From positions 5,439,111 to 5,503,110 of the forward strand of contig CM031561.1 in NCBI GenBank assembly GCA_018466975.1: 64,000 bases of DNA, in the 5' to 3' direction. This document shows positions 22,399 to 38,380 of the stretch, one piece after another (position 1 is the stretch's first letter; each line of letters begins with the position of its first letter). The notes under the pieces were generated by a model. It did not search any database. It was not told the origin of the DNA and saw only the letters and a list, made by a program, of their open reading frames with translations. The DNA comes from Sparassis latifolia. Its lineage: Eukaryota > Basidiomycota > Agaricomycetes > Polyporales > Sparassidaceae. The position numbers were made by a program, and so were the translations under genes.

Positions 22399-25363
22399 CA
22401 GTGTTGGCAGAGTCAGGCTGACCCCATCAATGCAGTCGGTAAATCTTTGACTGACTCTTGATTGACGCATCGGTCAGACGGGTCAATGGTCATATGAATT
22501 ATATTTCGTGTACTACTAGTAGTACTATCGTAGAGTCGTTCGAATACCATCACAATATTATTTTCCACACACATCTATAGCAGTATAATTTATATGACTC
22601 AAAAATCTCCATGGTGGAAGCTCTTCTGGTCTAACAAATCGAAGTATCTCAGCAACGGATCCTACCTAAATGCTTGGTGCTGCAAGTGTCTCGATGCACA
22701 TGTATGAGGAAATATGCATGCCGATGAACTTAGCATTGCACGAGGAGATCTTATCAAGGTCCGTGGCCATCAAGAACTATGGGCTCTCGGTCAGTATTGT
22801 CAATGGCACTGAAGAATGATAAAACTGACCTTTATACTGGCATAGCAATGACTCTGAGAGGCTCTGTACTTCCGGAATTGAACCTGCTCCCGCCATGCAC
22901 TGGTTGAGTGTCGGAGTACAGCCAATCAAGGGGACTTGGAGGGTAATGCAGGCCCATGCCTCTGGGTGCCCATACACACCTGCAGAACTTCTTCGGGAAG
23001 TTGAGGCCAGGCTCCTTGAGGAGAATAAAGAAAATCAGCCCTTAGGTCTTAATATGACTGGTGAGCCCAAAATGAGCAGTCTGGATGATGTACCACTTCA
23101 CAGTCCTTGGACAGCCGTGTGCCAGCAAGACTTTTCTCGAGACATGTGCAGAGTGTTCATCTCAAGTGAATTGGCCTGGAATGTCACAGATAATCCCGAG
23201 CTACACCTGTTCATGGAAAAGTGGGTCCCAGGTTCAAAGTTCCAGATCATCGCATGTTATCCAGGAGGTACCTTAATTGTGCAGTTGCTGAGGTCGAGGT
23301 GCGAACAAAGGTCAAGGTCGAAGGAAAGGTTGTGACGGGGCAGTGCGATGGTTGGAAGAACATCGTGAAAATGTCTGTTGTCACATCAGTGATGACTGTC
23401 AAGCATGAGGTAAGTCAGACAGATATTCACATCATTGACTCAGATGGGACTCACTTCTGATGTCGGATAGGCATACCTCTTATGCACGCATAATATGACT
23501 GGTGAGCCCAAAATGGGCGAGAAGTTGTTGGAGATCGTCACATCCGACATTAGTTACATGTCTAACAAGTTCGGGGCCAAAACAATTGGCTGGTGCACCG
23601 ACGATGGCCCAGATGGCAAGAAGATGCATCAGCTGTTGGACCTGTGCTCATGACATAGATTAGGAGCAGTGAATTGACTTATCATCAATCGGACATGGGT
23701 GAGTATCTCACCATTCCGGAGATACTCGAGGTGATCACCCAAGCACTTGAGATTGTCAAGTGGTTCAACAGTCATGGTGTTGCATTGGACCTCCTTGACA
23801 AGGAGCAGGAATTGACTTACATTGATCGGACATGGACTCTTGCCTTAATTTTGCCCCATATCACATGTTGGACGACTCACTTTCTTGCTGTCTCTCATTT
23901 GCTGGATGTGTCTGTCGCAATGAAGCTATGTTGCACTCGGAATGCAGGTAAATTGCTGATCTGTGCTGGGAGAATGCGATGTGAAAGCAAAGGCACAAAG
24001 TATCCTTGATGTTGTGAAGGATGAAGGATTCTGGAAGAAGCTCATCCGGTATGTTTCACCAAGTTTGTGTGAACACAACAGGTGACTTACATGATAACAG
24101 AATTAGAACACACCTTGAGCCACTTGCAATTGCAGCAAACATCACACAGGCACCTCATACTCGACTAGATCATGTGTTATTGACACACGGCAATCTCTAC
24201 CGTATCTACTGCTCTGCCGATACTGAAAGTGATGTCCGTGAAAAGATCCTGGGGAGTCTTGAGAAGTGTTGGAAGAAGGCAGACCAGGATGTATTTATCC
24301 TGGCCATCTTTCTCAATCCCTATATCTGAGGGCGTTGCTTCAACCGTGCAGCGCTCACACAGTCTGCACTATTCGAGATGGTCAAGTTAACATTCACGCA
24401 AGTGTTTGGACAGGCTCCTACGAATGACTTTGTGTCGGGCCTGATTGACTACTCAAGAGTGACGGATATATTCACAGATGGACTCATGCAGTTGGACTAT
24501 ACAAAGGAGACAGCGGACAAGGTGTTAAAGGTGTGCCAAATTTACCCTATAGCATTGTACAGTAGTGTTTGCTGATCCAGATTTGACATTAGGACATTGA
24601 TCTTGTTCTTCTGTGGTCAATGCTTGATGGATCCAATGACGACATCTGTCCTGGACGAAATGGTGTTGTCAGACTTGCTATGTGATTACTTAGCATTATT
24701 GCAAATTCTGCCAGTTGTGAATGGGCATTCTGCGAGTTTGGTATTGGACACACGAAGCTTCAGAATCGCTTGGATTGCCACAAGACCCATGGCACTGCTC
24801 AATTCGGTGAAATACCCATTCCACTTTCAGCAGCACCAGACAGCTCAAGTGATGTCCTGGAAGGTGGCTCTTTCCGAGAGCTTGTGGAGCAATTGTAAGC
24901 CAATGGATGCAATTGCTGCAAGAGATGATAATGAGGGACCTCTCATCTTGTCTTCTGCTGGGTCCTCGACTGAAGCTCCTCGGTCTTCCAGAAAGACGGC
25001 TATCTTGCTGCGCGAGGTCTTCATCTTCCCTCCTTCAGGTGGCAGTGAGGCAGGCTTGGACTTTTATTGGTGCAGTGGGATGCGAAACTATGATAAGGAA
25101 CTGGCTCAGTATGAGCTAATACATTCTTTAAGTCAATCTGACACTTCCAATACTTGATACTGTCTATTTACAGTGTACCTACGTTCATACCAGCGACAGC
25201 GCCTCTTTCGTACAGTGATGAATGTATCCGAAAATAGTAATAATCTTGCGTATGTCAATATCTCACACTTACTGTCTGACTGGTCAGAGTTTTCTGACTC
25301 TCTTAAGGGTCAGACTGACCTTTCTTGACTGATGGGGGTCTGACGCCATCAGTGACAACACTG
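22399..25363 (+). mobile_element. hAT-family DNA transposon, complete ends, decayed interior
   Basis: The 2965-bp element starts CAGTGTTGGC and ends with the inverse CAACACTG, and is flanked by perfect 8-bp direct repeats GTTGCACT at 22391-22398 and 25364-25371. An 8-bp duplication with CAG...CTG ends is the signature of hAT elements. Subterminal TCAG-x-CTGACC words occur near both ends. The interior is an inactivated transposase gene. Confidence 0.9.
22740..24860 (+). pseudogene. hAT transposase (DUF659 type), inactivated
   Basis: The broken frames follow the order of basidiomycete hAT transposases: LAWNVTDNPELHLFMEKWVP at about 23165, then TGQCDGWKNIVKMSVVTSVM near 23340, IVTSDISYMSNKFGAKTIGW and CTDDGPDGKKMHQLLDL near 23530-23640, LEIVKWFN with GVALDLL and KEQELTY near 23740-23820, and the C-terminal dimerisation motif NSASCEWAFCEFGIGHTKL with QNRLDCHKTHG near 24705-24800. 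Reading requires several frame changes. One stop replaces an expected Arg (TGA after NPYI). Some of the frame changes may be introns. The gene runs in the same orientation throughout the element and is not expected to be active. Confidence 0.85.
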
Positions 25364-25371
25364 GTTGCACT

Positions 25372-25782
25372 CAGTGCCAGTTGCTGCACTTAGCTGATTA
25401 ATGTCGGAAAAACTTTTCAGACCTAATAAGGCAGTTGTGACAGATTTTGACCTCCCTTGCAATAAATATAGAGATATTATGGAGACAGTAAATTTTTTTT
25501 CCAGTACTGAGACACAGTCACACACTGTAAAAGTACAATATAACTTAGGCAAGCTTCTAAATGGGTTTCTCTTGAAGTTTCATCTGCCAAGTTGTACAGA
25601 ACAAGCTTGAGGGAAAGAGCCAGTTCAATGCTGAAGATTTATGGAGAAATACAACAAGAATCCCATGTCACACAGATGTTGTTATGCTGAACACTTGCTG
25701 CTAGTAAGCACCAATGTTTTTGTGTTGTTGTGTCTCTCAATATCAGCTTGATACTTGAAAATTACATTCTCTGCTTGTTATA
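25372..25782. other. Leader of the pogo-like element, no gene
   Basis: AT-rich sequence between the hAT target duplication and the start codon of the pogo-like transposase. It probably holds the 5' end of that element, but terminal repeats could not be identified. Confidence 0.35.
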
Positions 25783-26525
25783 ATGCCTGGTAGAGCCAAG
25801 TCTGCTACACTGAAAGCTCATATAGTCAATGAGAAACTAGACAAGCTCATGGTATATGCTATCACAGCATACAAGGCTGAACAGGCCAAACCTCCAATTG
25901 AAGCACACAAAGAGCTGGAGGGAATATGCAAAGAGATTGCAAGAGAGCATCTATGTCGGGTGAATGGGGTCAAATTAAAGAGTCAGTCCAATGTGGAGAA
26001 GTGTTGGCTTACAAAGGGAGAAGAGCAACAGGTTACAGACTACATAATTGAGCTGCAGCTCACAGTTTTTCCTTCAGTCACTGCAGGCTTAAAAAACATG
26101 TTGATGAAATTTGCTGAGCTCAGTATGGTGCCAAATTCCCAGTGATGGGTGTTGGAAAGAACCGGACAGACCAATTTTTGAAACAACATATGGAGATCCA
26201 GTCATACTGGGCACGACCACTTGATTCTGCACGAGTATGAGCAGTGAACCCTACAACAAATGCTGTATGATTTGTGCTCCTCAGGAATATTATTTGCAAG
26301 GAAGAAATTGAGGCTGACACCATGTGGGCTACTGATGAGACCAGTTTTCAGCCAGGAGGAGAGACCCAAGAGCATGTACTTGGAGGTGCTGAGAAAAAGA
26401 TTCAGTATCAGCAGAAGGAAAATCAGGAAAATATCACCATCATAGTGACAATCTGTGCTGATGGTTCATTGATTGCTTTTACAGTGATTTTTAAAGATCA
26501 GGTATTCCAAGTAAAATGGCAACAA

Positions 26526-26530
26526 GCAAA
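26526..26530. repeat. Target-site duplication GCAAA, left
   Basis: The 5-bp GCAAA before the left LTR is repeated at 34512-34516 after the right LTR, as expected for integrase-mediated insertion. Confidence 0.9.
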
Positions 26531-27171
26531 TGTTACGCGGCAGTGAAACACGAGCATCAAGTCGAGTTGTCACGAGACAAGGTCTTAGTCTAAGACACAA
26601 GTCCGTTTAAGTGACACTTCTGGCAATGTCCTCGCACTGAAGGTCAATCAGAGTTCGTTCTTATGACTCGTAGTAGCTGTCTGCTACTAACGGTCGATTT
26701 CAGTCAAAGGCAAGTGAAAAGCTGGTTTAATGGTAACCAGGTCGAGATGGGGATCCAGCTCGACAAGGTCATCTATTTCTACAAAAGGTATCCGCAGTAC
26801 TATGCAGTAATGCGAGATCGTTCATTGGCTAGATAAGGTGAAACGATATCAGGGCAGGGTAACGGCGAGGAAGTAATATGTATGAGAAAGCTGAGTAAGG
26901 TCGTGAGAGATAATCAGTACTAATGGGGATAAGGAGTCGTGTATCAGAACGAGGTAAAGATGAGGCATACATGCACGTCTTGCATGTGCGATAAGAAGAA
27001 GGTCCGGAGTTGGATCCGGTGTAACCCCAGACTAGGGGTTCTAGACATCTGGGTAAAGAATCGGAGGTTGCGCTTCGATGAGTCATGTGTTGGATCACGT
27101 GGTCTGGTAACGTAAAGGGAACAAGGAAAAGAAAAAGAAAAGATGCGCCACAAGTGAGGAGCGTTGTAACA
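26531..27171 (-). repeat. LTR, 3' copy
   Basis: Begins TGTTACGCGG and ends CGTTGTAACA on the plus strand. Compared with the other LTR it is the same length, 641 bp. Confidence 0.95.
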
Positions 27172-27287
27172 TCAGCTCCCGTCTAACGTTTCTTGTCCCA
27201 CAAGAAATATTGTGATCTTCATCGTCGTCGGGGGCAGTCGCGGACATAATGATCTCCTCCACATCTGTAGCATGTCCGCCGGCTGGT

Positions 27288-27962
27288 TCATGATCCTTGT
27301 TTGGGGATACATCCATCCCTGTAGGGATGACTGCGATGCGAAGAAGTGGATGCGGTCGAGAAAGATGGTTGGGATAACGGAGATCGTCCACTGGGTACGT
27401 GCGAACGAGGAGGGCGAGGTCGAACGGGAATTGGTTCTGGTGATGAGCGAGGAGTGGATGCGGGTATTCCATTAGTGGTGTATCCGAGGATGTGTCCGAT
27501 GTCTTCGTCCCCATGCTCCCTCCAAATCTCCTGTGCTGTACGAGTGACCGTACTGCGCATTAACGACCAGACTTGGTCGACTCTGGTTCGGGCTCTACTC
27601 GTCCTTTCCTCTGCTACGATGAGCTCTTGTCTGGCTGTCTGCATCCACTCGACCATTTCTAATGCTCGTTGCATGGAAACCACCGCTTGTCGATCTTGCG
27701 GGCGATTTCGTAAGGCGACGAGGATATCTGTGAAGTCGACAGGGACACGGATAGCCGAGACCAGACGTGTGACAAATTCTTGTTCGTCCGATGCGTGACT
27801 GAGTTCGATAGAAGGTGAGGGCAATGAGGCGTGGATAAAGGGTGTCTGTGCTCGAGAGGGTACTCCATTGACAAGCGTAGGCGATGCGGGTATGCTCATA
27901 ATTGTAGAGGCGACTTCAGCGAGTATATTGTGAACAAGGTCGTCTATAGTGGAAGTGGGCAT
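27288..27962 (-). CDS. Third post-pol ORF of the chromovirus, 224 aa, unknown
   Basis: An uninterrupted 224-aa frame from the ATG at 27962, located between the chromodomain and the 3' LTR where retroviruses and errantiviruses carry env. Residues about 85-150 are helical and charged, with heptad-like spacing (MQRALEMVEWMQTARQEL, then AEERTSRARTRVDQVW), so a coiled coil is likely. The last 60 residues are rich in Pro, Ser, Arg and His. It has no signal peptide or membrane segment and is therefore not an obvious envelope protein. No family is recognised. It has no stop, unlike the four-times-interrupted gag-pol. Confidence 0.6.
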   Translation of the reverse strand: MPTSTIDDLVHNILAEVASTIMSIPASPTLVNGVPSRAQTPFIHASLPSPSIELSHASDEQEFVTRLVSAIRVPVDFTDILVALRNRPQDRQAVVSMQRALEMVEWMQTARQELIVAEERTSRARTRVDQVWSLMRSTVTRTAQEIWREHGDEDIGHILGYTTNGIPASTPRSSPEPIPVRPRPPRSHVPSGRSPLSQPSFSTASTSSHRSHPYRDGCIPKQGS

Positions 27963-27988
27963 TGATGATATATCGTCTTCTCCTCCTT

Positions 27989-28138
27989 TTATACCTTTCG
28001 GTCGTTAAGGGGATCGCGGTTATCTGTGATGTGAAATAGAATGTCGTGGATCCGGGTAATAATCAAATACATGAAAATCCATTGGACAATAAAGAGTATT
28101 CCCACAGAGATAAGAGCTGCCTGATCAGTTCCAGGCAT
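27989..28138 (-). CDS. Second post-pol ORF, 49-aa single-span hydrophobic peptide
   Basis: From the ATG at 28138 the frame encodes 49 aa beginning MPGTDQAALISVGILFIVQW and continuing with IFMYLIITRIHDILF before a charged tail. The continuous hydrophobic run of about 22-25 residues predicts one membrane helix. It overlaps the end of the preceding ORF by 14 bases and ends 26 bases before the next, so the three ORFs are packed like a polycistron. Small size means chance cannot be excluded. Confidence 0.45.
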   Translation of the reverse strand: MPGTDQAALISVGILFIVQWIFMYLIITRIHDILFHITDNRDPLNDRKV

Positions 28139-28301
28139 CGTTCTGATCACCCCAGCCGTTAGCGTGCGGGCTGTCTCGCGTGAAGAGTGTGTGTTCGACA
28201 AGTCGTCTGATAAGGATTCGGTGGATGATCCAAAGAAAAGTGAGGGTTGTGCAGTGGAGGACGATTAGGAAGATGATGAGGAAAACCGTCATGGTAGTCA
28301 T
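28125..28301 (-). CDS. First post-pol ORF, 58-aa single-span hydrophobic peptide
   Basis: From the ATG at 28301, 17 bases after the integrase stop, the frame encodes 58 aa. It begins MTTMTVFLIIFLIVLHCTTL and continues with a second hydrophobic stretch (TFLWIIH) before a basic segment (RILIRRLVEH). One membrane-spanning helix with a positive flank is predicted. No homolog is known to me. Confidence 0.45.
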   Translation of the reverse strand: MTTMTVFLIIFLIVLHCTTLTFLWIIHRILIRRLVEHTLFTRDSPHANGWGDQNDAWN

Positions 28302-28318
28302 TCCGGGTTTCTTCTCCT

Positions 28319-29944
<1,626 letters not shown>

Positions 29945-29947
29945 TCA

Positions 29948-33369
<3,422 letters not shown>

Positions 33370-33370
33370 T

Positions 33371-33870
33371 GTGTTGATCTGGTCTGATGAGTAAAGGTCG
33401 TCCGCTTAAAACGTGCACGTTCCTCTGTGCATCTCACTCTGCCTGAGATGGGAGGAGATCGATGTATTGCTTGAGAAGAGCAGTCGGGTTGATAAAGTTC
33501 AAATCCAGCGTGGATAAATTCTCCTGTGTGACCTACGCCTACACGTAGACTGCACACCGCCCCAACTAAGTGGGTTCGCTCGCCGCCGGCTAACAAGCCC
33601 GTAGAGTGTCTTCTGTCTTCAAACTGATACACCTATTTGCTGATTGCTCGAGTGATTACCTCAGCCTCCTCGGCCTATTGGTCTCTCGGACAGACCCTCT
33701 CCGAAGATGAGTGATCAGTCTATCCTTCAGCTACCTCGATTACAGAGTAATCTCAAACGGTGCTTTAGCAATCGAATCGGGTGTATCGCTCAGTCTTCAA
33801 GGTTCGGTCCGGTCGGTAGTTCGTTGTTAGACTCTAGGAAGTCACAGAGAGTAATAAGATCTTGACCTAA
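33371..33870 (-). other. Chromovirus 5' leader
   Basis: Non-coding sequence between the 5' LTR and gag on the minus strand. The primer-binding site should be next to 33870, but no TGG-started tRNA complement is present there. Confidence 0.5.
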
Positions 33871-34511
33871 TGTTACACGGCAGCAAAACACGAGCGTCAA
33901 GTCGAGTTGTCACGAGACAAGGTCTTAGTCTAAGACACAAGTCCATTTAAGTGACACTTCTGGCGATGTCCTCGCACTGAAGGTCGATCAGAGTTCGTTC
34001 TTATGACTCGTAGTAGCTGTCTGCTACTAACGGTCGATTTCAGTCAAAGGCAAGTGAAAAGCTGGTTTAATGGTAACCAGGTCGAGATGGGGATCCAGCT
34101 CGACAAGGTCATCTATTTCTACAAAAGGTATCCGCAGTACTATGCAGTAATGCGAGATCGTTCATTGGCTAGATAAGGTGAAACGATATCAGGGCAGGGT
34201 AACGGCGAGGAAGTAATATGTATGAGAAAGCTGAGTAAGGTCGTGAGAGATAATCAGTACTAATGGGGATAAGGAGTCGTGTATCAGAACGAGGTAAAGA
34301 TGAGGCATACATGCACGTCTTGCATGTGCGATAAGAAGAAGGTCCGGAGTTGGATCCGGTGTAACCCCAGACTAGGGGTTCTAGACATCTGGGTAAAGAA
34401 TCGGAGGTTGCGCTTCGATGAGTCACGTGTTAGATCACGTGGTCTGGTAACGTAAAGGGAACAAGGAAAAGAAAAAGAAAAGACGCGCCACAAGTGAGGA
34501 GCATTGTAACA
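33871..34511 (-). repeat. LTR, 5' copy
   Basis: Begins TGTTACACGG and ends CATTGTAACA on the plus strand. It differs from the other LTR only by transitions as far as I can see. Confidence 0.95.
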
Positions 34512-35733
34512 GCAAATCCACTTAAAGCCTTATATGTGTGCATCACTGGTCAATATATCAGTTTACTCACATGCTATATCATCTAGGCTTGGATATCAAA
34601 AGAAGGGCTGGACTGATGATGAGATCAATGTCCTCTGGATTGAAAATATGGACACACAGATGAAGGTCAAAGCCAGATCCTGCGCACATCTTCTCCTTGT
34701 TAATAGACACAACTCCTATTACACACAAGGATTTCTGGAATATACACAAATCCACAAAATTCATATTGTGTGTTATCCAGTTCATGATACACATGTTTAT
34801 TAAGGACTAAATGTTGCCATCTTTGGGGTGCTCAAGATATGCTGGTCAGAAGAAAGAGACAGATATAAGAGAGAGCACAAAGAAAACTTCCTTACAGTTT
34901 ACGGTGCAGCACATGTCCATGCGCTTATAAGCAAGATGATACAAAGTGCATTTCACAAAACTGGAGCCTGGCTATATGATGCTAGTATTGTCACAGCAGA
35001 GATGATGGCCCTGAGTCTTGAGACATCCTGTTGCAGCAATCTTTCTCTAGCACAGGCACAAACAAGTCCCATCAGAGCTGTCTCAAAGATGTTCAGAGAG
35101 CTTGCTGAGCCTATGCAATGGTGACACACCTACACCGATGAGAACACCCTGCCAACTCCTACCACTCCAAAATCTAACACAATGATTTTCTCACCTGTTC
35201 ACACAGGCTTCAATGCACTTGCTTCAACTTCAGCATCATTTCTACTCTCTTCTTCTGTCATTCAATCAACCTCGCAAATTCTGAGGTTCACTGTGACACT
35301 GATCTCACCTACAAAGCAGCGGAATGCACTGCTCCTCATATTTGAGCTTCAGACCTCCCGAGAAAATATGCTTCAAGATGCGCTTCGAGAGTCAGATATG
35401 CAGGTAGACTGCCAGAAGGAGTCCCTTATTGACATGCAGTCTGCAGTGATCTTGCAAGATCTCTATGTGCATTCTGTCAGAGGCCAGCTTGCTGCACAGA
35501 AGAACAAGAAGAACAAGAGCAATGTGAAACTGGTTGAGACCAGACTCCCTCAGTTGTTGACACATGATGTCTTCTATAGTGCTGTGATTAAGCAGAGTGA
35601 GGACCAAAAAAAGGAGGCAGCAGAGAAGGAGACTCGAAGGGTTGCAAGACAAGACCGGGCAGACATGATACGACTATGGAAAGTGGCAGATGTGGCGCAG
35701 AAGGAGAGGAACTTGAGTGTCATCGCAGGCCAT

Positions 35734-35942
35734 CAGGAAAACCTAACTTTTACTTATGAGACTTATTCCGACTTTTTGTCCTTTTTTGCCTTATTTAAGA
35801 CCTATAAGTTTCCAAAAGTCGACTTTTAGGTCTTTAAGGAAATATGACTTATGGACTTTTTGTCCTTTTTTACCTTATTTAAGGCTCATAAGTGCATTTA
35901 AGTCACATAAGGACACCTTTAAGTAAAAGTTGGGTTTTCCTG
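35734..35942. mobile_element. MITE inserted in the pogo-like transposase, copy 1
   Basis: 209 bp with terminal inverted repeats CAGGAAAACCTAACTTTTAC and, inverted at the other end, CAGGAAAACCCAACTTTTAC. AT dinucleotides flank both ends (35732-35733 and 35943-35944). The interior is AT-rich with repeated TTATTTAAG and CATAAGT words. It splits the transposase C-terminus, so it inserted after that gene arrived. The sister copy is at 36859-37065. Confidence 0.8.
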
Positions 35943-36133
35943 ATAAAAGTGGCAGGAGGAAGTTGCACAATGAGATCGAGCGCAATACTGCAAAACAGGA
36001 GAAAAGAAGAGCTGTATGAAAGAAGTCTGTCTGAGGTCCACTGGAGCCAGGTGTTGCAAGACCAAAGGTGATCATGAAGTCTGTGAAGGAGGGAGAGAAC
36101 AATGATAGTGGCAGTGAGGAGGACAATCAATAG

Positions 36134-36858
36134 CGCATCTTGATTAGATAAAACACATCTCATCATGCTGTGTGACTGTATCAGTGAGCTGTGAACTGCC
36201 GAAGTTCTGTTTTTGACATATTTTAACAATGTTTGATACTCGAAGGACCATCAGGTGGCGGCAAATCTTGCTCAGAGATGCTCGATGATAATGACCAGGT
36301 GACAATGTGGTTAAATGGACTTTGTTAACTTGTATAGGTTGGCAATATAGTAGCAATACAAACAGATAGAATAGTGGGTGCACCAAAAAAACCCCACACT
36401 GCAGGGGAAAAAGCTACCACATTTTGTTGGTCTCTATATGTTGGTGCAGTAGATGGTAGGGAAGTAACAGGGATAGATAGAATAGTGAATGTATTAAAAA
36501 AAGGATGTGCAGGAGAAGACCATATTTTGTTGGTCTCATATACCTATCATCCACCTTTGACAATGCGTGTAAGTTATGTCTTCTAGAGCATTACATTCCA
36601 TGCAGCTGCAGCGCTTTCTGCTGCTCTACTGGTGGCTTTTTGCGGGTGGTGCAGACTTCTGGATGAACTCGCAGCGACACTTTGACCTGCACACGAACGT
36701 GGTGACGAGCTGCCCAGATAAGATCATGCTGATTATTGCGAAGATCTTGGCACTCGCACACTGGAAGGTGACAGAGTGCATGAATCGTGCGCTGCGAGAA
36801 TCTGAACTGAGCTGCATGATTGAACAGAGTGATTGCCAGATACAATGTAAAAGTTCAT
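36134..36858. other. Post-transposase spacer with a direct repeat
   Basis: The segment at 36364-36432 (GATAGAATAGTG ... CATTTTGTTGGTCTC) is repeated at 36476-36538. A GC-richer stretch at 36595-36845 differs from its neighbours and carries a 102-aa open frame with no recognised family; it could be a captured fragment. Confidence 0.45.
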
Positions 36859-37065
36859 CAGAAAAACCCAACTTTCTCTTATGAACTTATTTAGACTTTT
36901 GGGTCTGAGAACCCTTATTTAAGGCCATAAGTGTTCAAATAAGTCAAATTTCAGACACTCAGAGAATATGCCTTAGGCCCTTTTCGTCCTTATATTCTTA
37001 AATAAGGACCATAAGTCCATTTAAGTTATTTAAGTGTCATTTTAAGGAAAAGTGGGGTTTTCCTG
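36859..37065. mobile_element. MITE, copy 2
   Basis: 207 bp, beginning CAGAAAAACCCAACTTT and ending GTGGGGTTTTCCTG, flanked by AT on both sides, with the same internal TTATTTAAG/CATAAGT pattern as the copy at 35734-35942. Confidence 0.75.
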
Positions 37066-37551
37066 ATGTTGTCAGTGCTGGGTAAGTTTTTACATTGGAA
37101 GATATATCTACACATATAGAGAATGCATCCTTAGGGGTCTGATATGTTATGGAAACCTCCCGTCTGTTGCAAGCTGCAGGTTTTGGAGTGCCCAAAAGGT
37201 CCAATTTTCATTAATGTGGGTCAGCTGTGCACGTGATTGAAGAGAGTGGTCAGCTACGATTTCTGTGAGCACATTGGGTATGATTTTTTGGGTGGTCTGA
37301 CAACTCGAACCATCACTGAATGTGCTGGAATGTACCATGGTCTTTCAAAAACCAGCCCAAGCATGCAAAACCCAAGTGCAATCAATGAGTGTTCAACTGG
37401 GAGGGAGAGATAACAGTTGCACACAGGAACAAACAACTATAAATATCCATGCAGGACGGACTGCAGAAGATGCCATGTTAATTATGGGTTGGGATAGCTT
37501 GCTCTCTGAGCAAGAACATTGCACCCTTTCCTGTAGTGCAACATTCAGCAT
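37066..37551. other. Spacer, no gene recognised
   Basis: AT-rich transposon-island sequence between two MITE-like elements, with only short open frames. Confidence 0.4.
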
Positions 37552-37794
37552 ATAAGGTTGGGCTCAGCCATAACCATCCGGTGTCATGTGCAGAAGACTT
37601 ACATTGAAAATCTAAAAACTTCGCGGGCCGGCACTCTTTCAGAGAACGACAAATGATGAAATTTTGAGATTCTTAGCAACTAATTTTCATTGTTTGAAGA
37701 TTTGATGTCCATCCAGTTGTTCCAATGCAGTTAGATTTACAAGATAAGTGCGATGCACATGACATTGGAGGAATATGGCTGAGCCCAACCTTAT
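37552..37794. mobile_element. Foldback/MITE-like element with about 62-bp inverted repeats
   Basis: 243 bp. The outer 20 bases, ATAAGGTTGGGCTCAGCCAT, are perfectly inverted at 37775-37794, and imperfect complementarity continues for about 62 bases per arm (GTCATGTGCA and TGCACATGAC, AATCTAA and TTAGATT). No coding capacity. Confidence 0.75.
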
Positions 37795-38380
37795 GATTAT
37801 CATGTACATTACAAAAATGCTGTCTAATAGGAATGTGGAAATGATGTTGCCAGCAAGCACACAGAGGGAAACAAATTTTGGGTGTATCAGTGACCGGTCC
37901 TACACTGTACCTCTGCAATTTCGAAGTGATCAGGTAAGGGAATAGAGCCGTAGGAAAAAATTTGGCACTTCTGGGTCATTTGGCACATCCGGGTCTGATA
38001 GTAAGGCATTTTGAGTACCTTTAGCACCATTTTTGTCCCCTTGCAAGGCAGTTACAACAAGTCCCAAGGAGATGTCAAGGCCCGTTGCAAGCCGCATTGT
38101 TTTTTTCCAACAAACGTTGGCGGATGTTGGCAGACGTTGGTGGACGCCGGTGGACGTCGAACTTTCCACCGCTGGGCGTGTAACTCACCTTTTCAACGTG
38201 TTTCAATGTGCTACATTCCGATTTTCTAGGCATTTTCTGACAAATTCTGTGAATTTCGGTAGCCTTCGAGAGTTTATTTGTTCGGAGCAAACAACCAGCC
38301 TGAAAATACGCCCTTCGTGACTTGTCTTTTCAAGCCTTCTCCGCAAACATTTCTTGTTCCTACCTCACTGGTGTCTCCTC
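37795..38380. other. Spacer with a 10-bp tandem motif
   Basis: At about 38113-38160 the motif GTTGG(C/T)(G/A)GAC recurs about four times (GTTGGCGGAT, GTTGGCAGAC, GTTGGTGGAC, GCCGGTGGAC). Composition returns to GC-rich toward hsp10, so this is the right edge of the transposon island. Confidence 0.5.

Noticed and set aside
27095..27514. 139-aa minus-strand frame overlapping the 3' LTR
   Set aside because: It overlaps the better-supported 224-aa ORF in another frame and runs into the LTR.
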